In this document: in pieces, positions 8,482 to 17,268 of the stretch | Layout: every line of letters starts with the position of its first letter | Position numbering within the stretch: the first letter of the stretch is position 1 | Assembly: GCF_000733765.1 (NCBI RefSeq) | Contig: NZ_JPOG01000001.1 | Coordinates: forward strand, 3,172,501-3,236,500 | Length of the DNA: 64,000 nt | Direction: 5' to 3' | From: Algiphilus aromaticivorans DG1253 | GTDB lineage: Bacteria > Pseudomonadota > Gammaproteobacteria > Nevskiales > Nevskiaceae | Notes under the pieces: generated by a model | Database searches by the model: none | What the model was told of the DNA's origin: nothing | The model's input: the letters and a program-made list of their open reading frames with translations, nothing else | Made by a program: the position numbers and the translations under genes

Positions 8482-9279
8482 TCAGACCAGCTCGCGCTGC
8501 AACCTGCGGTAGAGCTCGGGGGTCGCCGCAGCCAGCGCGTCGCCGGTCTCCAGCGTCAGCTGGCCACCGTCCAGCTCAGTGAAAACGCCGCCGGCCTCGC
8601 GCACGATCACTGCCAGTGCGGCGATGTCGAGGATGTTGATATCCGATTCCAACACCGCATCGATCTTGGCGCTGGCGAGCAGGTGGTAGTGCAGGAAATC
8701 GCCGTAGCCGCGGATACGCTGCAGCTGCGGAATCACCGAAGCTGCGAAGCGCGCAAAACGCGGCTGGCCAGCCAGCGTCGCGATATTGCCCATCGACAGC
8801 GAGGTCTCCGCATAATTCTCGGCCCGGCTCACCTGCACGCGGCTGGCGGCCGCGGCTTTCGCATCCACACCCTCACAGCGCCAGGCGCCCATGCCGCGTG
8901 CCGCAAAGAAGGTCTCGCCAGCCCCGAAGCAGGGTGCGCAGGACACGCCAACGATCAGCTCACCGCGATGCATCAGCGCGATCTGCGTCGAGAACATCGG
9001 ATAGCCGCGCACGAAGGCCTTGGTGCCGTCGATGGGGTCCACCAGCCAGACATAGTCGGCGTCCGGCCGGTCGATGCCGAACTCCTCGCCGTAAAAGCCG
9101 TGATCCGGGAACAGCGCCGCAAGATGCGCCTTGATGGTCTTCTCGGCCGCTTCGTCGACTTCTGTGACCGGACTGGCGTCGGCCTTGGTGCGCACTTTGA
9201 AGCCACCGGCGTAACCGTCGCGAATCACGCCCGCGGCGGCGGTCGCGGCGCCCAGCGCCGCGTCGAGGAACTGCTGCAT
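8482..9279 (-). CDS. Inositol-monophosphatase-family phosphatase, HisN-like
   Basis: Mg2+-dependent phosphatase, 265 residues from ATG 9279 (MQQFLDAAL). Metal-binding motifs are GEEFG (about 64-68) and WLVDPIDGTKAF (about 79-90), with a second Asp motif NILDIAAL near the C-terminus. Sequence near the motifs is closest to the histidinol-phosphatase (HisN) branch, but IMPase or CysQ activity cannot be ruled out. Convergent with the HAD phosphatase, 6 bp apart. Confidence 0.84.
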   Translation of the reverse strand: MQQFLDAALGAATAAAGVIRDGYAGGFKVRTKADASPVTEVDEAAEKTIKAHLAALFPDHGFYGEEFGIDRPDADYVWLVDPIDGTKAFVRGYPMFSTQIALMHRGELIVGVSCAPCFGAGETFFAARGMGAWRCEGVDAKAAAASRVQVSRAENYAETSLSMGNIATLAGQPRFARFAASVIPQLQRIRGYGDFLHYHLLASAKIDAVLESDINILDIAALAVIVREAGGVFTELDGGQLTLETGDALAAATPELYRRLQRELV

Positions 9280-9382
9280 GTTCTGCCCGTTGCTGAACAA
9301 TGAGGGGGCGCATCTTACCGGAAAGCCTGCTTACCCCCGGCCGGGCCGTTATGATCTGGGCCCCCGAGAAGACAACCAGAGC

Positions 9383-9934
9383 ATGGGAAACCGACTCAGC
9401 AAGATCACTACCCGCACCGGCGACAGCGGCGAGACCGGCCTGGCCACCGGCGAGCGCGTCCCAAAGACCTCGCCGCGCGTCGGCGCCATGGGCGAGATCG
9501 ATGAGCTCAACAGCCTGCTCGGTATCGCACTGGCCGACGGCCTGCCCGAGCCGCTGCCGGGGTTGCTGGCGCCTCTGCAGCATGAGCTCTTCGACCTCGG
9601 CGGTGAACTCGCCATGCCCGGGCACAGCCTCCTCGGCGAAGCGGCCGTCGCGCGCATTGAGGAAGCCAGCGGCCAGATCAACGAACTGCTGCCGCCACTC
9701 AAGGAATTCGTGCTGCCCGGCGGCACTGTCGCGGCTGCACGCCTGCACCTGGCGCGCGCCGTAGCGCGCCGCTGCGAGCGCGCCCTCTGGATCCTGGCCG
9801 CCGACGAGACGGTCACGCCCGAAGCGCTGATGTATTGCAACCGCCTCTCCGACCTGCTCTTCAACGCCGCCCGCCTCGCGGCCCGCGCCGACAGCGACAA
9901 CGAAATCACTTGGCGACGACCCGGCCAACGCTGA
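9383..9934 (+). CDS. Cob(I)alamin adenosyltransferase, PduO-type
   Basis: Transfers the adenosyl group of ATP to cob(I)alamin to make adenosylcobalamin. 183 residues from ATG 9383. Nucleotide-binding N-terminus ITTRTGDSGETGL (about 8-20), then VGAMGEIDELNSLLG, then the helical core ending in RCERALW...ALMYCNRLSDLLFNAARL. An in-frame upstream extension overlaps the divergent phosphatase promoter and has no family sequence. No cobalamin pathway genes are nearby. Confidence 0.93.
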   Translation: MGNRLSKITTRTGDSGETGLATGERVPKTSPRVGAMGEIDELNSLLGIALADGLPEPLPGLLAPLQHELFDLGGELAMPGHSLLGEAAVARIEEASGQINELLPPLKEFVLPGGTVAAARLHLARAVARRCERALWILAADETVTPEALMYCNRLSDLLFNAARLAARADSDNEITWRRPGQR

Positions 9935-9956
9935 GCTGGAACAGCGAAAGCTAGAG

Positions 9957-10530
9957 CCGCAGATTTCGCAAGTCTCCGGGGATAGGTCGACTGACTCAAC
10001 GGGACGCGATGCCGCGAAGCGGCGAGCCGAGTAGTGCGTGCCCTTTGAGGTGTGATGCGCGACCGATTTGCCAGCGGCAAGTCGCAGCGCGCATCACGGC
10101 TGGGCCATGGGTCGATCGCATGTCGATCGACGGGTGCACAAGGATGTGCACCCCGGGCTTCGGGCGGAGCAGGAGTGCGCAGCCCGAAGGCCCAGCCAGG
10201 GTCACTTGGAGCAGTGCGCCGAGGAGGAGGGGCCCCGCGCCAGCGGGGATCCGACCGGCGCATCTGCGACGAGGTCCGGAAAACCGAGCCTAGTGACTGC
10301 GGCGATCTTTGCGCTCCAAGCAAAAGCAGCTATGCGGCAGGAACGTCGCTGCCCCAACTGCCGCTGTCACTAAGCTCGGCTCCTGCCTCGCTGAGTGATC
10401 CGGCCCGGACATCCATGTCCGCGCATTCACCCGCTGCGAATGCCCGCTGGGCATTCGGTCGGGCTCACCCGCACCGCCAGTGACGCTACGACCGGCAGCG
10501 CCAAGCTGACAGGGCGCGGAACCGTCAACA
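9957..10530. repeat. Mosaic palindromic intergenic repeat, copy A
   Basis: The gap 9935-10594 holds no convincing gene. It shares its left end (CCGCAGATTTCGCA at 9957), a middle block (ACGCGATG...GTGCCCTTTGAGG, 10003-10050) and its right end (GCGCCAA...AGGGCGCGGAA, about 10498-10521) with a second copy at 34936-35285. The interior is a chain of inverted repeats: 10011-10023, 10052-10061 with 10088-10097, 10069-10081, 10098-10106 with 10189-10197, 10111-10131, 10132-10153, 10406-10421, 10437-10457, and a long pair about 10283-10303 with 10360-10379. Most internal palindromes differ from copy B. Confidence 0.75.
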
Positions 10531-10594
10531 CGACGGGTTCAATGCCCTCTGCACCAAGTCATTACCGGAAACTGGGGGATTTCGCACCGCCCTC

Positions 10595-11203
10595 CTAACG
10601 CCGATAACGCAACTCCGCCAACAGCCGCTGCCAGTCGAAATGCGGCCCCGGATCGGTCTTGCGCCCCGGCGCAATATCGCTGTGGCCAACGATGCGCGCT
10701 GGCGCGATCCCCGGATAGGCCGCCATCAGAGCGCGCGCAGCGCGCGTCAGGCTGGCGTACTGCGCCTCCGTGAAGCCCTCGGTGTCGCAGCCCTCCAGCT
10801 CGATGCCGACGGAGAAATCGTTGACGCGAGAGCGGTCGCCGAAGCTGGAGGCGCCAGCGTGCCAGGCGCGTGCGTCGAAGCCAACATATTGATGAACACC
10901 GCCGTCGCGGAAGATGCAGCAGTGCGCCGACACTTGCAGGCCGCGCAGTGCAGCGAAATAGGGGTGTGCGTCGCAATCGAGAGCGTCGGTAAAAAGGGCG
11001 TCGATGTGCGCACCGCCGTATTCGCCGGGTGGCAGCGAGATGGCGTGCACCACCAGCGTGTCGATATCGGCGGCGCCGCCCGGCCGCGCGTCCTGATGCG
11101 GGCTCGGGCGCCAATCAGCGGCATCCAGTCGGTGGCTTTGCGCATCGACCGTCCAGGGCTGTGGCAGCAGCGTGTCCGGCAGGCGAGCACGAGGGGTCAT
11201 CAT
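10595..11203 (-). CDS. ampD: 1,6-anhydro-N-acetylmuramyl-L-alanine amidase
   Basis: Cytoplasmic zinc amidase that removes the stem peptide from anhydromuropeptides, feeding wall recycling and lowering AmpR inducer. 202 residues. Zinc ligands match C. freundii AmpD spacing: His53 (VVHAISLP), His174 (VGHSDIAPG) and Asp184 (KTDPGPHF), with the catalytic Glu near 135 (GIELEG) and Lys182. Works with the anmK route encoded at 1332-2450. Divergent from the M16 lipoprotein gene. Confidence 0.94.
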   Translation of the reverse strand: MMTPRARLPDTLLPQPWTVDAQSHRLDAADWRPSPHQDARPGGAADIDTLVVHAISLPPGEYGGAHIDALFTDALDCDAHPYFAALRGLQVSAHCCIFRDGGVHQYVGFDARAWHAGASSFGDRSRVNDFSVGIELEGCDTEGFTEAQYASLTRAARALMAAYPGIAPARIVGHSDIAPGRKTDPGPHFDWQRLLAELRYRR

Positions 11204-11266
11204 GAGGCAGCGAGCTCCCGGCGCCGCGCTACACTCGGTGCCCCCATTGCTTCTAGCCTGAGCTCC

Positions 11267-14044
11267 ATGCCGCGCAACGCATCAATGCTTCGCATCCTGC
11301 CCCTCTGCCTGGGCCTTCTGGCCGGCTGCAGCCTCACCAACGAGCGCCCGGCCACCGCCGATGCGCCGGAGTTGCCACTGCCCACGGTCGACTGGTCGCA
11401 GCATACCCTCGACAACGGCCTGACGCTGCTCGTGCACGAGGACCCGAAGGCGCCAGTGGCGGGCGTCTACGTCTGGTATCGGGTGGGCTCCAAGGACGAG
11501 TCGCCAGGCCGCACGGGCTTCGCGCATCTCTTCGAGCATCTGATGTTCACCGGCACCGAGCACTTCGACGGCGAGTTCTTCGAGCCGCTGATCGCCGTCG
11601 GCGCCACCGGCATGAACGGCACCACCAGCACCGACCGCACGAATTACTACCAGACCGTGCCGGTGCGTGCGCTGGATCGGGCGCTGTGGCTGGAGTCGGA
11701 GCGCATGGGGCATTTCATCGGTGCCGTCACCGAGGACAAGCTCGAGCGCGAGAAAGGCGTCGTGCAGAACGAATACCGCCAGCGCCGCGACCGGCCCTAC
11801 GGCGCGATGTGGGATCACCTCGTCAAGGGCAGCTACCCACAGGGCCATCCCTATTCCTGGCCGACCATCGGCCGCATGGAGGACATCGCCGCAGCCGAGC
11901 TCGACGAAGTGCGCGAATGGTTCAACACGCACTACGGCGCGGCCAACGCCATCCTCGTCGTAGCCGGCGACGTCGAGGCCGAGGCCGTGCGCGAGCGCGT
12001 GGCACATTACTTCGGCGGCATCGATCCGGGCCCCACCCTGCACAAGCCCCAGCGCGACATCGCGCGAATGGACGGCGAGAAGCGAGAGGTCATGGAGGAC
12101 AAGGTTCCGCAGGCGCGCCTGTTGATGGCCTGGAACATTCCGCCCGAATTCGCCCCCGCGACCAACGCCCTGCATCTGGCCGGCGATCTGCTCGCCTCCG
12201 GGCGCGCCAGCCGCTTGCACCGCGAACTGGTCGAAGAGCGCGAGCTGGCGACCCAGGTCTCGGCCGGCGTCTGGGGTAAGAAGCTGGGCTCGCAATTCAT
12301 CGTCGACGCCACCGCCGCCGAGGGCGTGTCGCTGGACGAGCTGGAGGCCGCCATCGACGAGATCCTCTCGCGCTTCAAAGCCGAAGGCCCCTCGGCGGAG
12401 GAGCTGCAGAGGGCGCGGGTTCGGCTCTACGCCTCGACGATCCGCGGCCTGCAGGATGTCGGCGGCAGCGGCAAGGCCGATCTGCTGGCGCGCTCGCTGG
12501 CCCTGGGCGGCAGCCCGGATGCCTGGCGCGAGCAGCTCATGCAGTACCGCGACGCCACCCCCGAGAGCGTGCGCAGTGCTGCCGCAGAGTGGCTGGAGGA
12601 GGGCCGCTACGTGCTGGAAGTGCACCCGCGCGGCAATCTCGCCGCCGGCGAGGACAAGGCCGACCGCAGCAAGATGCCCGAACCGCAGGGCGAGCCCCCG
12701 GCGCTGTCGCTACCCGATCTGCAGCACATGACGCTCTCCAACGGCCTGAAGGTCGCACTGGCCGAGCGCTCGGGCGTGCCGCAGGTGGAGTTCCGCTTCA
12801 TCGCCGATGCCGGCTACGCCACCGACCCGGCACAGCTGCCCGGACTGGCGAGCATGGCCGAAGCGCTGCGCACGCGCGGCACGCCCGAGCGCGACGCCAT
12901 CGCCATCAGCGAGACGACCGACTCGCTTGGCGCCCAATTGTCCGCCAGCGTGACGCGCGATCACGCCATCATCGGCCTGAGCGCGGTACGACCCTTCCTC
13001 GCCGACAGCCTGGCGCTGTTCAGCAATGTGCTGCGCGCGCCCAGCTTCCCGGAGGAGGAACTGGCACGCATGAAGCGCCGGCGCGAAGCGGCCATCACAC
13101 AGGAGAAGGCACAGCCCTCCGGCCTGGTTTCGCGTCATCTGTCGACCCTGCTCTATGGCGAGGGCCACCCCTACGCCCAGCCGCCCAGCGGCACCGGCAC
13201 AACGGAATCTCTGGCAACCATGACGCGCGCCGACCTGCAGGCCTATCAGCGCGACCATATCCGACCCGACAACGCGCAGCTGCTGGTCACCGGCGACATC
13301 GACATCGAGGCACTACGCCCGCTGCTCGAGCAGCACCTCGGCGCGTGGCAGCCGCCCGCGAACGCACTACCGAAGCAGCGCAGTCTGGCCGTGCCCGAAC
13401 GCGACAACGGCCGCGTCTTCCTCATTGATCGCCCCGGCGCCCAGCAGTCCTACGTCGCCGCCGCGCGCACCGCTCCGCCTTCCGGCAGCCCGAACGACGT
13501 CGGCTTCGAGCTCGTCAACGAAGTGCTCGGCGGCAAGTTCACGGCCCGGCTCAACCAGGAGCTGCGCGTGGCGCGGGGCTGGTCCTACGGCATCGGCTCG
13601 GCGCTGACCGAGGCGCTCGGCCCGCGCCCCTTCTACGTCTACGGCGCAGTACAGACCGACCGCACCGCCGACGCAGCCGCGGTCATTCGCGACGAACTGG
13701 CCGCCATCCGCGGCGAACGGCCACCGACGCCCGGAGAGCTGGATGACGCCGCGCGCAGCCTGACGCTGAGCCTGCCCGGCGAGCATCAGACCCTCGGCCA
13801 GGTCACCAGCAGCCTAGGGGAGCTGCTGCGCCTGAATCTCCCCGAAGACTACTTCGCCGACTACGTGCCGGCCGTCAACGCCGCCGGCCCGGAGCAGGTC
13901 GCCGAAGCGGCAGACAAGCTGATTGCACCCGACGCCATGACCTGGCTCGTCGTCGGCGACCGCAGTCGCATCGAGGCGGATCTACGCGAGCTGGGGCTGG
14001 GCGAGCTGACGGTGCTCGACCGCAACGGCCAGCCGGTCGAGTAG
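11267..14044 (+). CDS. Two-domain M16 zinc metalloprotease lipoprotein
   Basis: 925 residues made of two M16 halves. The signal is a lipobox LGLLAGC with Cys21, so the mature protein is probably a lipoprotein facing the periplasm. The first half holds the inverted zinc motif HLFEH (His87, Glu90, His91) inside GFAHLFEHLMFTGTEHF and a downstream ENEY-like region (EKGVVQNEY); the second half (about 480-925) lacks the HxxEH motif, as usual for the non-catalytic partner domain. Start at ATG 11267; ATG 11285 is an alternative. A 5' in-frame extension to 10640 runs antisense to ampD and is rejected. Confidence 0.92.
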   Translation: MPRNASMLRILPLCLGLLAGCSLTNERPATADAPELPLPTVDWSQHTLDNGLTLLVHEDPKAPVAGVYVWYRVGSKDESPGRTGFAHLFEHLMFTGTEHFDGEFFEPLIAVGATGMNGTTSTDRTNYYQTVPVRALDRALWLESERMGHFIGAVTEDKLEREKGVVQNEYRQRRDRPYGAMWDHLVKGSYPQGHPYSWPTIGRMEDIAAAELDEVREWFNTHYGAANAILVVAGDVEAEAVRERVAHYFGGIDPGPTLHKPQRDIARMDGEKREVMEDKVPQARLLMAWNIPPEFAPATNALHLAGDLLASGRASRLHRELVEERELATQVSAGVWGKKLGSQFIVDATAAEGVSLDELEAAIDEILSRFKAEGPSAEELQRARVRLYASTIRGLQDVGGSGKADLLARSLALGGSPDAWREQLMQYRDATPESVRSAAAEWLEEGRYVLEVHPRGNLAAGEDKADRSKMPEPQGEPPALSLPDLQHMTLSNGLKVALAERSGVPQVEFRFIADAGYATDPAQLPGLASMAEALRTRGTPERDAIAISETTDSLGAQLSASVTRDHAIIGLSAVRPFLADSLALFSNVLRAPSFPEEELARMKRRREAAITQEKAQPSGLVSRHLSTLLYGEGHPYAQPPSGTGTTESLATMTRADLQAYQRDHIRPDNAQLLVTGDIDIEALRPLLEQHLGAWQPPANALPKQRSLAVPERDNGRVFLIDRPGAQQSYVAAARTAPPSGSPNDVGFELVNEVLGGKFTARLNQELRVARGWSYGIGSALTEALGPRPFYVYGAVQTDRTADAAAVIRDELAAIRGERPPTPGELDDAARSLTLSLPGEHQTLGQVTSSLGELLRLNLPEDYFADYVPAVNAAGPEQVAEAADKLIAPDAMTWLVVGDRSRIEADLRELGLGELTVLDRNGQPVE

Positions 14045-14061
14045 GGGCGGGACATCGGCTG

Positions 14062-14379
14062 ATGCACGTCGTCTACAAAGCGGCCGACCCGCTGGAGGCC
14101 GCCATCGTGCGCGACCTGCTGCGCGAGGCCGGGCTGAGCGCCGAATGCCTGGACGAGATGGCATGGGGCGCTCAGGGCGAGCTTCCGGCCAACCTTTTTC
14201 CGCGCGTGGCCGTGCGCTGGCAGCAGGAAGTCGCCCGCGCCCGCGAACTGATCCGCGACTATGAGCACAGCCCGCGCCAGTCTGACTGGCGCTGCCGCAG
14301 CTGCGGCGAAACCGTCGACGGCAGCATGGGGCTCTGCTGGAAGTGCGGCGCGCAACCGCCCGGCGAGGGCAGCGCGTGA
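14062..14379 (+). CDS. DUF2007-type protein with C-terminal zinc ribbon
   Basis: 105 residues. The N-terminal 65 or so (MHVVYKAADPLEAAIVRDLLREAGL) fit the DUF2007 signal-transduction-like fold; the C-terminus has two CxxC pairs (CRSCG and CWKCG) that should bind one zinc. Function unknown. It is 17 bp after the M16 gene and overlaps the trmL start by GTGA, so it is probably translated with trmL. Confidence 0.78.
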   Translation: MHVVYKAADPLEAAIVRDLLREAGLSAECLDEMAWGAQGELPANLFPRVAVRWQQEVARARELIRDYEHSPRQSDWRCRSCGETVDGSMGLCWKCGAQPPGEGSA

Positions 14380-14855
14380 GTACCGCCGGCCCGGCGGTGG
14401 TCCTGCTCGAACCGGAGATCCCCGGCAACACCGGCAACATCATCCGTCTCTGCGCCAACGCGGGAGCGGCGCTGCATCTGGTGCGGCCGCTGGGCTTCAG
14501 CCTGGAGGATCGCCTACTCAAACGCGCCGGCCTCGACTACCACGAGTATGTCCGCGTGCAGGTGCACGACGACCTGCAAGCCGCGCGCACGGCGCTGGGC
14601 GAGCGCAGATGGATCGCCTTCTCGGCGCACGGCACGGGCACGCACGCCGATTGGGACTACCGCCCGGACGACGTGCTGCTATTCGGCCCCGAGACGCGCG
14701 GCCTGCCGCCCGCGACACGCGAGGATGCCGCGGCTTGCCTGCGCATCCCGATGCAACCCGACGTGCGCAGCCTGAACCTTTCCAACGCCGCCGCCATCGT
14801 GCTCTTCGAGGCCTGGCGCCAGCAGGCCTTTGCGCCGGACTGGAGGCGCGGCTAG
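14376..14855 (+). CDS. trmL: tRNA (cytidine/uridine-2'-O)-methyltransferase TrmL
   Basis: SPOUT-family enzyme that 2'-O-methylates the wobble base 34 of tRNA-Leu. 159 residues from GTG 14376, which overlaps the previous stop (GTGA). Family motifs: VVLLEPEIPGNTGNIIRLCAN at the N-terminus, LLFGPETRGLP (motif 2) and IPMQPDVRSLNLSNAAAIVLFEA (motif 3, the trefoil knot). Family length is normal. Confidence 0.94.
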   Translation: MSTAGPAVVLLEPEIPGNTGNIIRLCANAGAALHLVRPLGFSLEDRLLKRAGLDYHEYVRVQVHDDLQAARTALGERRWIAFSAHGTGTHADWDYRPDDVLLFGPETRGLPPATREDAAACLRIPMQPDVRSLNLSNAAAIVLFEAWRQQAFAPDWRRG

Positions 14856-14981
14856 GGAAGTTCTGCAAAACGTCGCGCGCGAAAGCAGGTTGTCAGGCAC
14901 ATCCCTGTGCCTGTCCCCTGCGGGGCTAGCGCGCCACCGCCGGCGCTCAAGATGCCAAGCGCAGCAGTCGTGCAGAGCTTC
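14856..14981. other. Intergenic gap with a perfect palindrome
   Basis: Between the convergent trmL and gpsA genes, 126 bp without a gene. It holds the perfect 8-bp inverted repeat CAGGCACA / TGTGCCTG at 14894-14913 with loop TCCC; on the minus strand the centre reads CAGGGATG, shared with palindromes in the larger repeats. No T-run follows. Confidence 0.6.
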
Positions 14982-15998
14982 CTAATCGGTCTCGGCGCGT
15001 GGCGGCCTGGTCGCCAGCCGTCGCAACGCTTCCACCGGCGTCGTCTCGCCGGCGAGGATAGCGACGACCTGCTCGGTGATGGGCATCTCTACGCCGTACC
15101 GCTGGGCGAGCCGCAGCACTTCCGGCGCCACGCGCACGCCCTCGACCACCTGCCGAATCTCGCGCTGAGCCGCTTCCAGCGACTTGCCGTCGGCGAGCGC
15201 CTTGCCCATGCGACGGTTGCGGGAGAGATCGTCGGTGCAGGTCAGCACCAGATCGCCCATGCCGGCCAGCCCCATCAGCGTCTCGCGATTGCCGCCGAGC
15301 GCCTCGCAAAGGCGCATGATTTCGGCGAGCCCGCGCGTAATCAGCGCCGTGCGGGTATTCGCACCCAGGCCGATGCCGTCGGTCATGCCAGTAGCGATGG
15401 CGATGACATTCTTGACCGCGCCGCCCACCTCCACGCCGATGACGTCGTCGTTCCAGTAGGCGCGGAAGGCGCCGTAATGGAATGCACCGACGATCTCCTC
15501 GGCGAAATCCTCTTCCTCGGAGGCGATGGCCACGGCCGTGGGCAGGCCCTGTCCGACTTCGCGCGCGAAGGTCGGGCCGGAAAGCACCGCCAGCCGCGGC
15601 CAGTCGCCGAGCACGGCCTGCGCGACCTCGTGCGGCAGTCGCCCGCTTTCCGGCTCCAGCCCCTTGCAGGCCAGCACCACACCCTGGCCTGCGCGCAAGT
15701 GCGGCTTCATCTGATGCAGCAGTTCGCCCAGGGCGTGACTCGGCACGACCACGAGCACCGGTCCGTCGACAGCCATCGCACGCGCCAGATCCGGCTCCAC
15801 GCGCAGCGTCTGTGGCAGATGGCAACCGGGTAGGTACTCATGATTCTCGCGCTCGGCGTCCATGGCCGCCAGCGCTTCGGCGTCACGCCCCCAGAGCACG
15901 ACCTCGTCGAGATGCTGGGCGAGGTGCGCAGCCAGAGCGGTGCCGAAGGAGCCGGCACCCAGCACGGCCATCGTCCGCACTGCCGGCACCTCGCTCAT
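14982..15998 (-). CDS. gpsA: NAD(P)H-dependent glycerol-3-phosphate dehydrogenase
   Basis: Makes sn-glycerol-3-phosphate from dihydroxyacetone phosphate for phospholipid synthesis. 338 residues. N-terminal nucleotide motif VLGAGSFGTALAAHL (about 13-27); conserved SGPTFAREV, the catalytic Lys region VGGAVKNVIAIATGMTDG, and GANTRTALITRG. Last gene of the yibN-grxC-secB-gpsA operon, 2 bp after secB. Confidence 0.97.
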   Translation of the reverse strand: MSEVPAVRTMAVLGAGSFGTALAAHLAQHLDEVVLWGRDAEALAAMDAERENHEYLPGCHLPQTLRVEPDLARAMAVDGPVLVVVPSHALGELLHQMKPHLRAGQGVVLACKGLEPESGRLPHEVAQAVLGDWPRLAVLSGPTFAREVGQGLPTAVAIASEEEDFAEEIVGAFHYGAFRAYWNDDVIGVEVGGAVKNVIAIATGMTDGIGLGANTRTALITRGLAEIMRLCEALGGNRETLMGLAGMGDLVLTCTDDLSRNRRMGKALADGKSLEAAQREIRQVVEGVRVAPEVLRLAQRYGVEMPITEQVVAILAGETTPVEALRRLATRPPRAETD

Positions 15999-16000
15999 GG

Positions 16001-16465
16001 CTACTGCACCGTTTCCTTGGCACCGGAGCGCTGGCGCTCCAGATGCTCGCGATACAGCGCGTCGAAGTTCACGGGTTGCAGCAGCAGCTGCTGGAAGCCG
16101 CCGCGCTGCGCGAGCTCAGAGACCGCCTCGCGCGTGTAGGGAAAGAGCGCCTGCGGGCAGTGCGTATTGAGCACTTGCGGCAACTCCTGCTCGGAAAAGC
16201 CGGTCAGCAGGAAGAGGCCAGCCTGCTCAACCTCGATGATGAAGGCGGTCTCTTCCTCGAGCTTGGCCGACACCGTCACCTTCAGTGCCACCTGGTAGTA
16301 GCCAGCCTGTTCCAGCGCAGTGGTGGCAGTGCTCAAATTGACATCGACGGAGGGCTTCCAGGTTCTCTGGAAAATCTCGGGCGCCTTCGGAACCTCCAGC
16401 GAGGCGTCCTTGAGGTAGATCTTCTGTAGCGCCAACTGACGCTGCGGCTGCTCGTTTTCCGCCAT
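16001..16465 (-). CDS. secB: Preprotein export chaperone SecB
   Basis: Tetrameric chaperone that keeps outer-membrane and periplasmic precursors unfolded for SecA. 154 residues from ATG 16465 (MAENEQPQRQ). Family landmarks: LQKIYLKDASLEVPKAP, the acidic strand KLEEETAFIIEVEQAGLF, and LNTHCPQALFPYTRE. An in-frame extension to 16555 overlaps grxC and is not family sequence. Same operon position as in E. coli, between grxC and gpsA. Confidence 0.97.
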   Translation of the reverse strand: MAENEQPQRQLALQKIYLKDASLEVPKAPEIFQRTWKPSVDVNLSTATTALEQAGYYQVALKVTVSAKLEEETAFIIEVEQAGLFLLTGFSEQELPQVLNTHCPQALFPYTREAVSELAQRGGFQQLLLQPVNFDALYREHLERQRSGAKETVQ

Positions 16466-16466
16466 T

Positions 16467-16742
16467 TCAGCTCTGCTCATTGATGTAGGGGGCAAGCATG
16501 GCGTCAAGCTTGCCGGCACGGTCCAACGCCGCCAGCTCGTCGAAGCCGCCGACATGCGTCTCGCCGATGAAGATCTGCGGCACCGTGCGCGACGCTGGCG
16601 CGCGCTTCTGCATCTCGGCGCGGGCAGACTCGTCCTGATCGATGCGCAAATCGTCGTAAGCCGCTCCTTTGGCGCTCAGTAGGCGCTTGGCCATGACGCA
16701 GTAGGGGCAGATGCGGGTGCTGTAGACGCTGATTCGGCTCAT
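16467..16742 (-). CDS. grxC: Glutaredoxin 3
   Basis: Dithiol glutaredoxin, 91 residues from ATG 16742 (MSRISVYST). Active site CPYC at residues 12-15, with cis-Pro TVPQIFI and the GSH-binding GGFDEL. Start overlaps the rhodanese stop (ATGA), and secB starts 1 bp after its stop, so translation is coupled along the operon. Confidence 0.95.
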   Translation of the reverse strand: MSRISVYSTRICPYCVMAKRLLSAKGAAYDDLRIDQDESARAEMQKRAPASRTVPQIFIGETHVGGFDELAALDRAGKLDAMLAPYINEQS

Positions 16743-17170
16743 TTCGATGCATTGCTTATGGGTAGGCCGGCTTGCTGCCAAGCGTTGATGCCGCCGCGCA
16801 TGGCGTAGACCTCTTCAACGCCCTGCTTGCGCAGCTTTTCGACGACACCGGGGGCGGTCGCCCCCAGCGCGCAATAGACGACCAGCGGTGCGCTCTTCAA
16901 CTTGCCGAGTTCCTTCTGCGAACTGTCGATCTTGTTCGACGGAATGTTGACCGCACCGATGACGTGCCCACGCTTGAAGTCGGCCGGCGTACGCACATCG
17001 ACAAAGCGCGCGTCGCGGTCGTTGGACAGCCGCACGGCTTCCACCGGCGTCAGTCGACGACCGCCGCGCAGCGTGCCGTGCAGCTCGTTGGCCACGATAA
17101 GGAGGGCGACAACGCCGAGGGCGCTGAAAAGCAGCGGGTTCCGGGCGACGAATGCGAGGAGCTCTTCCAT
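16739..17170 (-). CDS. yibN: Membrane-anchored rhodanese-like protein YibN
   Basis: 143 residues: one N-terminal membrane helix (about 8-28) followed by a single rhodanese domain. The sulfur-accepting Cys100 lies in the loop VVYCALGATA. Substrate unknown; the family is tied to grxC-secB across gammaproteobacteria. ATG 17170 (MEELLAFVARN) is chosen because upstream in-frame sequence has no family match and overlaps the divergent envC gene. First gene of the operon. Confidence 0.9.
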   Translation of the reverse strand: MEELLAFVARNPLLFSALGVVALLIVANELHGTLRGGRRLTPVEAVRLSNDRDARFVDVRTPADFKRGHVIGAVNIPSNKIDSSQKELGKLKSAPLVVYCALGATAPGVVEKLRKQGVEEVYAMRGGINAWQQAGLPISNASK

Positions 17171-17268
17171 GGGATCGGGTCTGGGAATGGGTGCGCGACG
17201 GTCGTGCCGCTTCGCGATGGCATTATCGCACTTCGCGAAGCCGCTCATAGACGCCCGGACCCGCAGCC

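Noticed and set aside
9996-10598. Several overlapping frames of 67-143 codons on both strands in the repeat region
   Set aside because: They follow the palindromes, have skewed composition, no ribosome sites and no family resemblance. The stretch is a structured repeat.
10640-11266. Long N-terminal extension of the M16 protease frame
   Set aside because: It runs antisense to ampD, has no signal or family sequence, and the lipoprotein signal begins at ATG 11267.
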